IMG/VR virus record: IMGVR_UViG_3300025890_003667
Location: 62,001 to 126,000 of that record
Origin: a virus
Reading direction: 5' to 3' (one strand)
DNA: 64,000 nt
Shown here: in pieces, positions 8,828-18,400 of the stretch
Layout of the letters: every line of letters begins with the position of its first letter
Position numbering within the stretch: position 1 is the first letter of the stretch
Translations under genes and position numbers: made by a program
Notes under the pieces: model-generated
Database searches by the model: none
The model's input: only the letters and a program-made list of their open reading frames with translations
What the model was told of the DNA's origin: nothing

Positions 8828-9238
8828 ATGTCTTTCGTTAAGAAAACACCTGCAACACATGTGAATTCTGAATTTAAGATCGAGTTGGTTCCAAACCCTG
8901 CTATGAAGTTCTCTAACGAGACTAAACTAGCTCAGGAACGTGTTATCGAGGGTCTCGCAAAGGTTTCTCGCGGACTTTTCCTTCCCAACCCTGCAGTTAA
9001 AGTCAATGATACTATTAAATCAGGTCAGCTGTACAACCGTGGTTTAGGTATTACTAAGTTGTCAGATGCCATGAAAAAACATAACCTCGTACTCCGTGTA
9101 AGTGTGACTGGAGACCACAACGCATGCGCAATGGCTACGCATGAAGATATTGCTTCCAATGCAGCCATCTCGTCACCCAGTGGTTCGTTTTCTCTTGGTG
9201 TCTCTGGAAACAGTATTCGTCACATCGATTTTCTCTAA
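8828..9238 (+). CDS. Probable virion protein, 136 aa
   Basis: A 136-residue soluble protein without Trp or Tyr-rich regions and with one Cys, starting just after TATATTTATTAAA. Its 3' end overlaps the 3' end of the portal gene by 66 bp in a convergent arrangement. Codon use is even and the composition resembles the other putative structural proteins, so I suspect a small particle component. No motif identifies it. Confidence 0.5.
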   Translation: MSFVKKTPATHVNSEFKIELVPNPAMKFSNETKLAQERVIEGLAKVSRGLFLPNPAVKVNDTIKSGQLYNRGLGITKLSDAMKKHNLVLRVSVTGDHNACAMATHEDIASNAAISSPSGSFSLGVSGNSIRHIDFL

Positions 9239-10441
9239 ATATTCGCGTGAAGGAGCCTTCTTCTCTCTCAGATGATATGGTATAGATGTATTTTGAAGGC
9301 AGTGTTGTGAGTACACATCCCAGCCAATTACACCATTTTTATATAAGTAATCCAACTCTTCAAAAGATATGTATGGGTGCACTGGGAACACCACAAGAAC
9401 CTGATGCTTCATCTTAGACGTATACACATTCTTGTACACTTTTAATTTTTTGAAATCCACATATAACTTTTGATACAAATCTGTGCACATGTAAGACAGT
9501 GTTTTCTTCCAAAACAAAATCGTATGTTTGAATGTATCTGTTACCCCTTCTGTATCACTTTTGAACAGTGAATCACCAATCATTAAACTCCTAGGCACCC
9601 CCATGCCCGAACATATTTCTTCTTGTAATATCTTATGTATTTGTGTAATATCCTGTCTTCCTGTATTCTGTGCAGTGGGTACTACATGCTGACCATTGGG
9701 TAGTTGTGTTATATTCCTTAGGTTTTGGACCTGTCTTGACCCGCGTCCCATATATTGATGATACAGTTCTTGCTGTTTCATAAGTATTTCTATGTTAGCT
9801 TTTGACCTCTCAAACTTCATATCAGATTCAGGATCATCTTCTGTAGTATCAGCAAAGAAATCGTAGTCTACACCTTCATGGCGTTCTTTGTTACTTGTCT
9901 CAACCACCTCTGAAAAATAATCAGGGTTGGATTTATTTTTCTCCATGATTAAAGTTGTAAATCTCAACTCTTTTAAGAAAATGCACTTGTTCATCACACG
10001 GGATACAGCTGAAGTCAATTCACCATTCGGTAAAGCATGTTCTCCAAAATGAGTGTACACAAAAGTATTATCTACGTCTACATAACTAGAAGAAAGCCAA
10101 TACTCGTACTTGTTATCAACAATCCTGTAATGCAACTCATATAGATCAGGGCGTACTACAGATGGATATTTTCTTTTCGTCTCGTCTTCTAGTATATTCA
10201 CAACAACGAAACCCAGACACAATGCACTATCCAAAGCATCCTTGACAAATATTTCCCAATACTCACTAAATGCATCAGCAACTTCAATAGGTGGTTCAAA
10301 CACTTTCTTGTTCTTCTCAAACTGAATGCCATTCTTCATCAAATGATGATATACCATGTCTCTACACATATGAAGGAGATTTTCACGCATGAAATCAGCC
10401 CACATGCGACAAGCAGCTTTCATATTAATGTGAGTTTCCAT
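9173..10441 (-). CDS. Portal protein (phage/herpesvirus type), 422 aa
   Basis: The portal forms the ring at one capsid vertex through which DNA is packaged. The region EEICSGMGVPRSLMIGD (about residues 281-297) followed by a long helical stretch (FKHTILFWKKTLSYMCTDLY) and then ISFEELDYLYKNGVIGW matches the usual portal order: algVPxxLLxG, stem/clip helices, then a Gly-rich turn. The start at 10441 (METHIN) follows TTTAAA and a TATAAATA-type box. Presence of a portal separates this virus from jelly-roll giant viruses. The matching terminase is not in the window. Identification is by motif pattern only. Confidence 0.72.
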   Translation of the reverse strand: METHINMKAACRMWADFMRENLLHMCRDMVYHHLMKNGIQFEKNKKVFEPPIEVADAFSEYWEIFVKDALDSALCLGFVVVNILEDETKRKYPSVVRPDLYELHYRIVDNKYEYWLSSSYVDVDNTFVYTHFGEHALPNGELTSAVSRVMNKCIFLKELRFTTLIMEKNKSNPDYFSEVVETSNKERHEGVDYDFFADTTEDDPESDMKFERSKANIEILMKQQELYHQYMGRGSRQVQNLRNITQLPNGQHVVPTAQNTGRQDITQIHKILQEEICSGMGVPRSLMIGDSLFKSDTEGVTDTFKHTILFWKKTLSYMCTDLYQKLYVDFKKLKVYKNVYTSKMKHQVLVVFPVHPYISFEELDYLYKNGVIGWDVYSQHCLQNTSIPYHLREKKAPSREYLEKIDVTNTVSRDTKRKRTTG

Positions 10442-10460
10442 TTTAAACATGTAGATATGG

Positions 10461-10469
10461 TATAAATAG
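10461..10469. promoter_or_regulatory. Bidirectional TATA box (portal / micropeptide)
   Basis: TATAAATAG on the plus strand precedes the micropeptide ATG at 10488 by 18 nt, and reads CTATTTATA on the minus strand 19 nt before the portal ATG at 10441. Confidence 0.4.
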
Positions 10470-10487
10470 TGCTTCTAGACGATTTAA

Positions 10488-10568
10488 ATGATGTACTATG
10501 TTGGCATGGCATTAGTTATATTTGGAATCGCAATGGTTGTAAAAAACACTATACAAATGTATAAATAG
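10488..10568 (+). CDS. Single-span membrane micropeptide, 26 aa
   Basis: MMYYVGMALVIFGIAMVVKN then TIQMYK: one hydrophobic helix with a short basic tail. It has a TATAAATAG box 18 nt upstream and the TTTAAATG start context common here. At 26 residues the coding call rests on the promoter and the membrane character. Possible role in the virion membrane or host membranes; unknown. Confidence 0.4.
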   Translation: MMYYVGMALVIFGIAMVVKNTIQMYK

Positions 10569-10636
10569 AAGAAACTCTTTTTTAAATGTGTTTAAACATA
10601 TAGCATCCATTGTCCTAATACATACGCCTATTTATA

Positions 10637-11101
10637 CTACCTTCTATGGTGAGTCCTTGTTTTAATACTATGGCAGTTGGAGCATAGCGCACATAGATTA
10701 GCCAGCTCGTCTAAGCCCCCCTCTCTAAGTTCTTGCATGTGATCTATTTCAAATGCACGGGGGTGTAACATAACTTGACAATCATTACATTTGTAACCCT
10801 GTCTGTGAGCTATGTCCCATCTATATTTTCTAGCCACCGTACGGCTCTTCTTTATATCCACTTTGACTGCTTTAATGATTCCATTGATATGATACCCGTA
10901 TGATGTTGGGGCAGTGCCGATGTACCAGTCCAAAAACTTGATCACATCCATCTGAGCCATCCACTTACCCTCCACTGCGTGGTAGTCTACCTGTGGTAAC
11001 AACAACCTCATTTGGCAGGGTCCAGCATGTTCACATATAGCTTTTTCAATGTCTTCCAAATTGTAATGCCACGACCTTCTCATAAACATTTTATCTATCA
11101 T
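10637..11101 (-). CDS. HNH endonuclease, 154 aa
   Basis: The C-terminal 55 residues form an HNH nuclease: CNDC, then AFEIDHMQELREGG, then ANLCALCSNCHSIKT. The His of the first HNH strand (DH), the Asn in ANLC and the His in NCH are all present, and two Cys pairs would bind a structural zinc. The N-terminal 95 residues contain no known domain and may recognise DNA. It stands alone and may be a homing endonuclease or a repair/processing enzyme. Start at 11101 preferred (TATATA box 20 nt upstream, shared with the plus-strand gene). Confidence 0.85.
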   Translation of the reverse strand: MIDKMFMRRSWHYNLEDIEKAICEHAGPCQMRLLLPQVDYHAVEGKWMAQMDVIKFLDWYIGTAPTSYGYHINGIIKAVKVDIKKSRTVARKYRWDIAHRQGYKCNDCQVMLHPRAFEIDHMQELREGGLDELANLCALCSNCHSIKTRTHHRR

Positions 11102-11121
11102 TGACAAGCAAAAAAACACGC

Positions 11122-11127
11122 TATATA
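11122..11127. promoter_or_regulatory. Shared TATA box (HNH gene / 213-aa gene)
   Basis: TATATA within CGCTATATACC is the only TATA-like sequence in the 47 bp between the ATGs at 11101 (minus) and 11149 (plus), 20-21 nt from each. Confidence 0.4.
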
Positions 11128-11148
11128 CCTACTCATTTCTTATGTAAA

Positions 11149-11790
11149 ATGTCACTCTCGGAGTTCGCAACTCGTTTCAAAGTTCTCCACGAAAGATGGG
11201 GGTATAGGTGGGACACTGATCCGAACTATGAAACTAAAACAAATGACGTTTTGCGACAGTTTCAACATCTCACGGACTATATCATGCGGTTCTTATCACA
11301 GAATGGAAATATATTCGACGCAGACGTGAACACAATGTTTGGAGTTAAATTCTACATCCCCAGAAGTGCCTTCAACGTAACAGACGCTGCACTAACAAAT
11401 TACATAAAAGACTGTGGACCATACTTTAAGGCAAACAGAAAAGTATGCAAACAAGCGTATGACTATCTTAAGACATGCCCTCCTTCCAGTACCAGATGTC
11501 TATTACAAGTGTCTCTCCAATGGATGAAGATAGTCCGGAAATACCGCATGAGATACAAGAAAAAAAAAGACATTAAAATATCAAGTTTTACGAAACTAAT
11601 AAAAGCAACTGCTATCTTAGAATGTAGGACATACATTAAAGAAACATTTGGAGATAAATTAAAGGCAAAAAGTGTAAAAAGTGCCATTAAACAAGTACAA
11701 GAGTATGATGTGGATACATCCAGTGGTACATCAGACTACATATCTGAAGAAGACACTGTAGAACTCACAGGTACACAACTAAGGCTATAG
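11149..11790 (+). CDS. Hypothetical basic protein, 213 aa
   Basis: The start at 11149 (MSLSEFATRF) follows a TATATA box by 21 nt; the upstream in-frame codons lie before the box. The middle is very basic (RKYRMRYKKKKDIK, about residues 130-143), while the C-terminus is acidic (SEEDTVELTGTQLRL). A similar ELxGTQ sequence occurs near the N-terminus of the 173-aa membrane protein at 33402. No domain recognised; DNA or RNA binding is possible from charge alone. Confidence 0.6.
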   Translation: MSLSEFATRFKVLHERWGYRWDTDPNYETKTNDVLRQFQHLTDYIMRFLSQNGNIFDADVNTMFGVKFYIPRSAFNVTDAALTNYIKDCGPYFKANRKVCKQAYDYLKTCPPSSTRCLLQVSLQWMKIVRKYRMRYKKKKDIKISSFTKLIKATAILECRTYIKETFGDKLKAKSVKSAIKQVQEYDVDTSSGTSDYISEEDTVELTGTQLRL

Positions 11791-11815
11791 TATTTATATG
11801 CAATTGCACTCATAA

Positions 11816-12370
11816 ATGTTCAGATGCTTCAAGAAGCCCATCTCGGTGGAGAAGGCTATTAAGGAAATGCGCCAAGTCGAAGCTGTACTGCAGGAAATGA
11901 TCCACAAGTATGAAAAAATTAAAAATGAGACTAGGGTCAAGTTTAAAGAAGAGACTGTGAAGAGACGGAAGCTCATGCATCTGAAACGCATAAAGACATT
12001 AGAACACCACATCACGCAGTGTGAAGCAAAACTTATCGCATGTGTGAACAAACAGTACGCTTTAGAGCAATTGGAAGTAAGTAGAATGCAAATCGAAGCG
12101 ATTAAATCTAGTACAAGTATATTTAAAAGTTTCTCCAAGTACAACCCAATAGACAAGATTGAAGACTTGCAAGAAAGTATGGAGGAGAAGTTAGAGGATC
12201 TAGCAGACATATCCGCCCTGCTGACATCAGGTACAGTTGAATTCGATGAAGACGAGCTCATGTCAGAGTTAAATGACATAGATGGAGAACAGATTGTAGA
12301 AGAGATGCCAGTAGCACCGTCAGGCAAACTGGGTGTCTCAGTCCCTGTACGGGTAGCCGTGGCTGTTTAA
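11816..12370 (+). CDS. ESCRT-III subunit, Snf7/CHMP4-like, 184 aa
   Basis: ESCRT-III proteins polymerise on membranes and drive budding and scission away from the cytosol. This protein has the family layout: a basic N-terminus with FKKPISVEKAIKEMRQ (residues 5-20), long basic helices with coiled-coil pattern (residues 15-120), then an acidic C-terminal part with VEFDEDELMSELNDID (about 141-156), nearly the same as the CHMP4/Snf7 sequence before its MIM2 region. A short Pro/Val-rich tail follows. Length is slightly below cellular Snf7 (about 220-240). TATA-class promoter. Its stop overlaps the convergent 61-aa gene. The assignment is by sequence recognition and is strong. Confidence 0.88.
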   Translation: MFRCFKKPISVEKAIKEMRQVEAVLQEMIHKYEKIKNETRVKFKEETVKRRKLMHLKRIKTLEHHITQCEAKLIACVNKQYALEQLEVSRMQIEAIKSSTSIFKSFSKYNPIDKIEDLQESMEEKLEDLADISALLTSGTVEFDEDELMSELNDIDGEQIVEEMPVAPSGKLGVSVPVRVAVAV

Positions 12371-12552
12371 CGAAATTTCAACCAATCAAAATATCCTGTA
12401 GGTGGAGGAGGCATTGGAGGTGGTGTTCTGGGGGGATCTGGGGGCACGAGGGGTTCATACAATCCTTTCTGTTCCAAAGCATCGGCGAGCTGGGATCGGA
12501 GGCTGGCAATTTCACGTTTTAGATACGCAATATACTCTATAAGATGTGACAT
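12367..12552 (-). CDS. Small coiled-coil, proline-rich protein, 61 aa
   Basis: Residues 1-30 form one amphipathic helix with heptad-like leucines (LIEYIAYLKREIASLRSQL), followed by a proline-rich stretch (PPDPPRTPPPMPPPP, about 38-52) and a basic end. The proline run could bind SH3 or WW domains, but no canonical PPxY, PTAP or YPxL late-domain motif is present. It is convergent with the ESCRT-III gene (4-nt overlap) and starts after TATAAATATAA. Confidence 0.6.
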   Translation of the reverse strand: MSHLIEYIAYLKREIASLRSQLADALEQKGLYEPLVPPDPPRTPPPMPPPPTGYFDWLKFR

Positions 12553-12573
12553 TAAATGATTATATTTATATTA

Positions 12574-14811
12574 TTATACTACTTGATCTCCCTTCTTCGG
12601 CTCTTTACCCGGGTCCATGTACATGACAGCACCATCACGGACCGGAAGCACACCAGCGTACGGGGTACCCCAATGACCCTTACCCTGGTGGGTAAACGTA
12701 CCGTTAGTGTACTGTGCACCACGGAAGCACACAGTGTTCACCTGCTGCACTTGGTGCAAGTAGGCGTCGTCACCTCTGTTCTGGTCAAGCTCCTCAATGT
12801 ACTCGAGCGATCCGAGAGCATCGGCACCCTCAAAGTGCAGCTCATCGCTCGGCTCGTAGTCACGATGGGCACCTGCAAAGCGACCTGTAATGTCAATAGC
12901 ATCGGCAAGTTTCTCCCCATCTCCACGAGGAACCCTCCATGCGATAAGCGACTGCCTGCAATCCGAACTTCCAAGAGATCCCTCCTGGATAGCCTTGCCG
13001 AGGTCACCCGGGTCGTTTGTGTATGTACGAGGAATGCCTCTGCCACCCGGGGGAGGCTTGAAGAATGCATGTCCCTCACCACTAACGTATCCCTGTGCAA
13101 AGCAATCAGGTATAATCGTGTAGTTGCGTGGACGCTTCACTACACATTTTGAATAAAAGGTATAATTACCGAAATGAGTCTTGACAGCTACGTTATCACT
13201 CAGCTGAAAATCATGATGTCCGTGATAGGTATTTCCTAGATCCGACCCTCCTTTTGCGAGGATAGCAGAGTGCATCGTGTACGTCTGGAATGGACGAAGC
13301 AGGAGGATATCGTATCTATGCTTGTCAAGATTGGCTGTCTGAATAAAGTGACGGTGGTGAATGAGAAGATCAGCTTCCTTGATTTTGGCTCCAACTTCAC
13401 TTGGATCAAATTCTCCTTTGAGGTCAGCCTCGATCTCTTGAAGCTTTCTTACGAGGTCTGGTCCGGGTACTGTTACAGCGAATGTGGTGTCAAATCCCCT
13501 AGAAACAACCACAGCCCATTTTGCAGCTTCTTCTTTCTTTTCCCTCGGTGTCTTTTTAGCAGCGATAGCCTTTTTACTCATCTCACTGAATGTGCTGTGA
13601 AGACCATCAAGTTTCTTCTTCAAATCTGCGAGACGTCGAGCACGCCCAGCGAGATCCTCACCATTAAGAGCCATGGTGTTAGCCTCAGAGTAGGTGATCT
13701 TCACATAGTCGTCCTTATCGGCACTGTAAATGTGAATGAACGGGTCACGGCGAAGCTCCTCCCCCATTACGTCCTCAAGTTTAGGCTCAGTCATACCAGA
13801 CAGAATAGGTTTATCAAGCATAGCCCTCAATGCATCGTTGATGGTAGACGTGAGATTATAGGGTTCCTGGGAACCAGGGATCACAAAGTACTCACCACAC
13901 ATACGAGGGCGAGAAGTGAGATCGATAAACTCGTGCTGGAAGTCCACATCAAAGGACTGAGCCTCAAACACCCTGGATCCACGGAAGGTAGTAATACCAG
14001 TGCGGTCCTGAGTCAGAGCCTCATGTGCACCTGGTCCACGGAGATGGTACTCTGTTTCACGAGGCGGTACCATGCTGATGTAAATTCCAGCCTTCGGGGG
14101 AAGTACAAGTACATTCGGTGTAATTCCGTTGATCTTCATATGATGTTTGATTTCGGCGTCCATAATGTAGACCCCCTTGATGTCCTTCTGCAGACAAGCC
14201 CACATCTGGCGCTCGTGTCGGAACAATGTCCTCGGACCCTTGACGAATCGGGCGAACTTCCTGCGGTACTCCTTGTAGTAGTTCTGTCCAGCGAATAACG
14301 CGTGCATTACACCAAAGTAGCAGGTGGTATGGACAGCGTCACTGATTTGTTGTAGATTTAGTGAGTAATTCCTCCGACCTTTGTCGGTCGTCATAAAGCC
14401 ATGCTCTAACTGAAAGGCTAATCCGCGTCTGACTAGATTGTCGGTGTGACGCTCGGACTCCTGCGTAACCAGTCGGGAAATACCTTGCTCCGGGACAACG
14501 TCAGCCAAAGTGCGGTTGAACTTCCACACGTCCCAAGTTATATGCAAATCTTCCGTGAATTCCCAAGGCAAAAGCTCCCGAGTGTAAAACTCGTCCTCCT
14601 TGCGAATCATGAAGTCCAGAATATCCTCGAGCCTCCTGTTCTTGCCCTCATAAGCCTTAGGCAGGTTGAAGGTCTCGTGAGAAAGCTGATCATCAGCCCT
14701 CACATCTTCGTGGAATCCCTGGGGGGTACCAAAGAATGGGTCCCACTTATTCGTGGGGGCAGATCCTGTGGAACCAACTTCTGTAACATAGGGTGCAGCA
14801 CTGTGAGACAT
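12574..14811 (-). CDS. Probable HK97-fold major capsid protein, 745 aa
   Basis: A 745-residue soluble protein, visibly richer in G+C than average and without cysteine clusters, starting (MSHSAAPYV) after TATATAAGTAC and TTAAA; the ORF's upstream Met lies before the box. Length, even composition, strong late-type promoter and proximity to the portal (2.1 kb) fit the main shell protein of a mirusvirus, which has the HK97 fold with an inserted tower. A predicted coiled segment with many Ala/Lys lies at about residues 380-430. I cannot verify the fold from sequence alone; a different abundant virion protein is the alternative. Confidence 0.62.
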   Translation of the reverse strand: MSHSAAPYVTEVGSTGSAPTNKWDPFFGTPQGFHEDVRADDQLSHETFNLPKAYEGKNRRLEDILDFMIRKEDEFYTRELLPWEFTEDLHITWDVWKFNRTLADVVPEQGISRLVTQESERHTDNLVRRGLAFQLEHGFMTTDKGRRNYSLNLQQISDAVHTTCYFGVMHALFAGQNYYKEYRRKFARFVKGPRTLFRHERQMWACLQKDIKGVYIMDAEIKHHMKINGITPNVLVLPPKAGIYISMVPPRETEYHLRGPGAHEALTQDRTGITTFRGSRVFEAQSFDVDFQHEFIDLTSRPRMCGEYFVIPGSQEPYNLTSTINDALRAMLDKPILSGMTEPKLEDVMGEELRRDPFIHIYSADKDDYVKITYSEANTMALNGEDLAGRARRLADLKKKLDGLHSTFSEMSKKAIAAKKTPREKKEEAAKWAVVVSRGFDTTFAVTVPGPDLVRKLQEIEADLKGEFDPSEVGAKIKEADLLIHHRHFIQTANLDKHRYDILLLRPFQTYTMHSAILAKGGSDLGNTYHGHHDFQLSDNVAVKTHFGNYTFYSKCVVKRPRNYTIIPDCFAQGYVSGEGHAFFKPPPGGRGIPRTYTNDPGDLGKAIQEGSLGSSDCRQSLIAWRVPRGDGEKLADAIDITGRFAGAHRDYEPSDELHFEGADALGSLEYIEELDQNRGDDAYLHQVQQVNTVCFRGAQYTNGTFTHQGKGHWGTPYAGVLPVRDGAVMYMDPGKEPKKGDQVV

Positions 14812-14881
14812 TTTAAGTGAAAATTTTGTACTTATATATGTACACAATCTAAATGTATTTAGATGCCTCAGGATACAAAAA

Positions 14882-15394
14882 ATGGGTAGTGTAATGTCAT
14901 GGATACAAGATTATTGGCAAAGTGAGATTTTTGTAGCTATATTGGGCTTAGATGGTGCAGGTAAATCAACCCTGGTACATCATCTTAAATATGGCGACAC
15001 AGAAGAGCCACTGCCAACAATGGGGTTCTCTATACACACACTACGAATAAACAACACACTGATAAAACTTGCAGACGTTGCCGGACAAGACGCCATGCGC
15101 AACCTGTGGTCGGTCATGTACCATAGGGCAGATGGTGTTATCTACATGATTGATGGTAATGATGTGGCGAGACTACATTTAGCAATCTCAGAGCTACAAA
15201 AAATAATGGAATACCCTGCTTTGGATGGTAAACCCTTCTTAGTGTTGGTAAATAAGCACGACCTGAATGCTTTTGATGCCTCACTGGTAAAGAAAGATCT
15301 ACACAATGGTCTATGGAGAGTGTACAATGCATCAGTAAACACAGGGGAAGGAATTCAAGAAGCATTAACATGGTTCCATGCTAACTTGATATGA
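14882..15394 (+). CDS. Arf-family small GTPase, N-myristoylation signal, 170 aa
   Basis: Arf GTPases recruit coats and lipid enzymes to membranes. Visible motifs: P-loop GLDGAGKS (22-29), switch I PTMGF (T47), switch II DVAGQD (Q69, the catalytic Gln), NKHD (124-127) for guanine specificity and ASVNTG (150-155). The N-terminus MGSVMSWIQDYW has Gly2 and Ser6, the Arf myristoylation pattern, followed by an amphipathic helix. The second switch Gln and the Thr are kept, so it should cycle GTP normally. TATA-poor upstream region; it leads a plus-strand run into the glycosylation gene at 15423. Confidence 0.9.
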   Translation: MGSVMSWIQDYWQSEIFVAILGLDGAGKSTLVHHLKYGDTEEPLPTMGFSIHTLRINNTLIKLADVAGQDAMRNLWSVMYHRADGVIYMIDGNDVARLHLAISELQKIMEYPALDGKPFLVLVNKHDLNAFDASLVKKDLHNGLWRVYNASVNTGEGIQEALTWFHANLI

Positions 15395-15422
15395 GAGTAC
15401 TTATGTAAGGATACTTACTCAA

Positions 15423-18400
15423 ATGCCATGGCTGCCTGTCATGGTACTTATTGTGTTTGGCATGGTGAGCATTGCCTATATGATGCAGATGCCAAAAGAA
15501 AAACCAATGCACAATATTAAGAGAGTCATTAGGGGGGTGGATGTGAAACACCAGAGTGTGGAGCCTGTAGTGGAGGTAGTGGAGCCCGAGTCTGGGTCTG
15601 TAGTGGATGTGTTGGAGGGTTGGAACCGTCCTTTTCCGATCCCTGCTGCCGAATTGCTTTTTGAAGAATATGGCAGCAAGAAATGGTCAGGCTGCGATCC
15701 GTTTCTAAAAGGAAGTATACAAGATGGACTTAGAAAACAATTAAAAAATGTTATTCAGGTTTTTGACGAAATAAATCTCCAATATGCTTTATATGGTGGT
15801 ACCTTAATTGGTGCATTACGGGTCAATGGAATGAATGCAAATGAGGTGGATAATGATTTATTGGTTCCATCCGAGTTCAAATTAACAGAAAGTATCCGTA
15901 GGTTTTTTTTTGGAAACGCTCTGCATATTTTTAAAGATGGAATTTACAGAATTTGCAATATTGGTTCAATGGTTTCCTCAAAAAGAATTTGGGATGACCA
16001 AAATTCTCAATACTGTTTGTACACTGACATGTACCCATTCTTACCATATATGCACTGCGATCCACATATAGAATCAAGTAATAATGTAATACACATAACA
16101 GGATACGAAAAGGTAAAAATCGCCGACTTTGAAGCAACTGTGCCCAACTTACTACAGGCTGAACAATGTCTAACCGCGCGCTATGGTCAATGGCGAAAAG
16201 AATATAAAGATAACAGTTGGAGAAGCAAGGTGCTTAGTAAGTACAATGTCTCAACAATGAAAAAACAAAAGCACATTGACCCAGCATTGAAAAAACAGAA
16301 ACATGGAGAACACGGAATCACTGATAAAATATTGAAAATGATACCAAATGGTAAAACATTTATTGAAATGGGCGCTAACGATGGTCTAAATAGCAATACG
16401 CATTATCTTGAACAACTTGGTTGGAGAGGGTTATGTATAGAAGCAGGACCGAGTAATTTTGATAAATTAAAAAAGAACCGCCCAGGTTGTACAAACATTC
16501 AAGCAGTCGTGTCTGATAAAGAGTCTACGACAATATTTAGAGAATTTCCTGAAGGAGGGCTTTATGGTCATAGTGGTTTAAAAAATGCGCGATCAGATAA
16601 TTCCTGGAACAGTCTTATTAAATCACACCCCCATGCAAGTTATATCGATCACGAGGTACGCACTACAACTATTGATAAAATTTTTGGTGAAAATACTATG
16701 TCAAATATCGATTTCTTTTCATTGGACATTGAAGGTGCTGAAATGTCAGTATTGGACAAATACCCTTTTAAAAGTTACCCTGTTAAAGTTTGGGCTATTG
16801 AAAGTAACAAATTGGACAGAAAGAAACTTGTACAATTCATGTCTAATAAAGGGTACAGTTGTTTTCATTTTAATGCTGTCAACACTATATGTGAATACAC
16901 TGAAACTAAACACACGACTACCCACTGTATAGAAGAAGACATAAAAGATACAAAACAGACACCATTATGTAGAGGATATAAATACTCAGTCACACACAGA
17001 GACTGGATGTCCAAAACTTTTGAATATTACAACCTGCAGGGTTTAACAGTTCGGTTTGATAATCCTACATTCAAATCACCAATGAATATGATTAGTGAAG
17101 ATGGAGGGAAACATGACCCTAGAATGAAAGTAGAATATGATTACTGTGAAAACGTTAGCCCATTCTTCAAAAAAACTACTATACATGGAAATACAATGCC
17201 CGGAACGACACTACTAATATTCAGAAAAGATGATCATAATCCATTTTTTATGTTATCTCTGTTGATAAATGCACTGTGGGTAAAACAGAAACACAATATA
17301 GATGTAGACCGCGTTATTTTCTTAGGCGAAGGGATACCACAAAAGATAGACGACATGTTTGAAAAAAGTCTTGGGAAAATAGTGTTCACTAAAGACTTGA
17401 ACAATGCCCATTTTAAAAATGCATGGGTTCTGCCAAATGAATACACAGGACCATTAATGTCACACTTGAATGATAAAGACCTTAGCTGTGTGTCGAGTAC
17501 TGTACCAATTACAGTAAACAAACTTCTTTCTCTATACGTCAGGACGCCACAGGAAAATCTAATTACAATTATATCTAGGCAAAATTACAATAACAGAAAT
17601 CTACAGCGTGTCATGAAAAATGAGCAAGAACTGGCAAAAGCCTTACCAGGGGTTGTAGAAAGAGTCCAATTAGAACATATGCCTATGCAAGAACAAGTTA
17701 CACAGATGCAAAGGTCTAGACTAGTGATAGCTATGCATGGTGCTGGTAATGTACATATTGCTTGGGTTCATAAAGGGGCAAAATTCATAGAAATATTCCC
17801 TAAACATAAGCACAGGTACGGATACAAACACCTTGCAAAATACATGGGTGTAGAATATCGAGAATACAGGGGGGGTCGTGATGGACCGAATGACTCCAAA
17901 GTACTGGATATAGATAACTTCATGAAAGTTAACAATGACTGGATATCATTGCAAGGGGAAAGAAACGTTTGTCTGACTGGGTCACTATCTGGGCGCACAG
18001 GAAACAAGCTAGTCAGCATCCTGCATGCTCTGCCAATGTCTGGTACATTGACTTTGGACAGTACGTGGTCAAAACTATACGAAAAATGGCTCGAGCCCCA
18101 CGATAAAGTCATATTGTATTCGGAAAAAAAATGTACTGAAAAAATCAGTGCATGGGATGCATTCTATAAATTTAAAGGTGGTGTAAAGGGTAAATCCCCC
18201 CACCACAGACACACAAGACCAAACGTGGAACTATCTTTTAAGTTAGATACTCTCAGACAAGCAAAGGAAATACTTAGTACCTTTGAAGGTCCAGTTGCTA
18301 CAGTACATGGTAGATGGTTAAGGGGGGAATGTTTAACACGCGCAAATGACTTAAATAATTTCTGCACTTCGAAAGATATAAAATGGACTACTCCTTGCAC

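Noticed and set aside
12367-12552. Late-domain motif in the proline-rich 61-aa protein next to ESCRT-III
   Set aside because: No PTAP, PPxY or YPxL sequence could be found; only a general proline run.
13270-14298. 342-aa plus-strand frame within the capsid gene
   Set aside because: Long open antisense frames arise in G+C-rich genes; there is no promoter and no domain.
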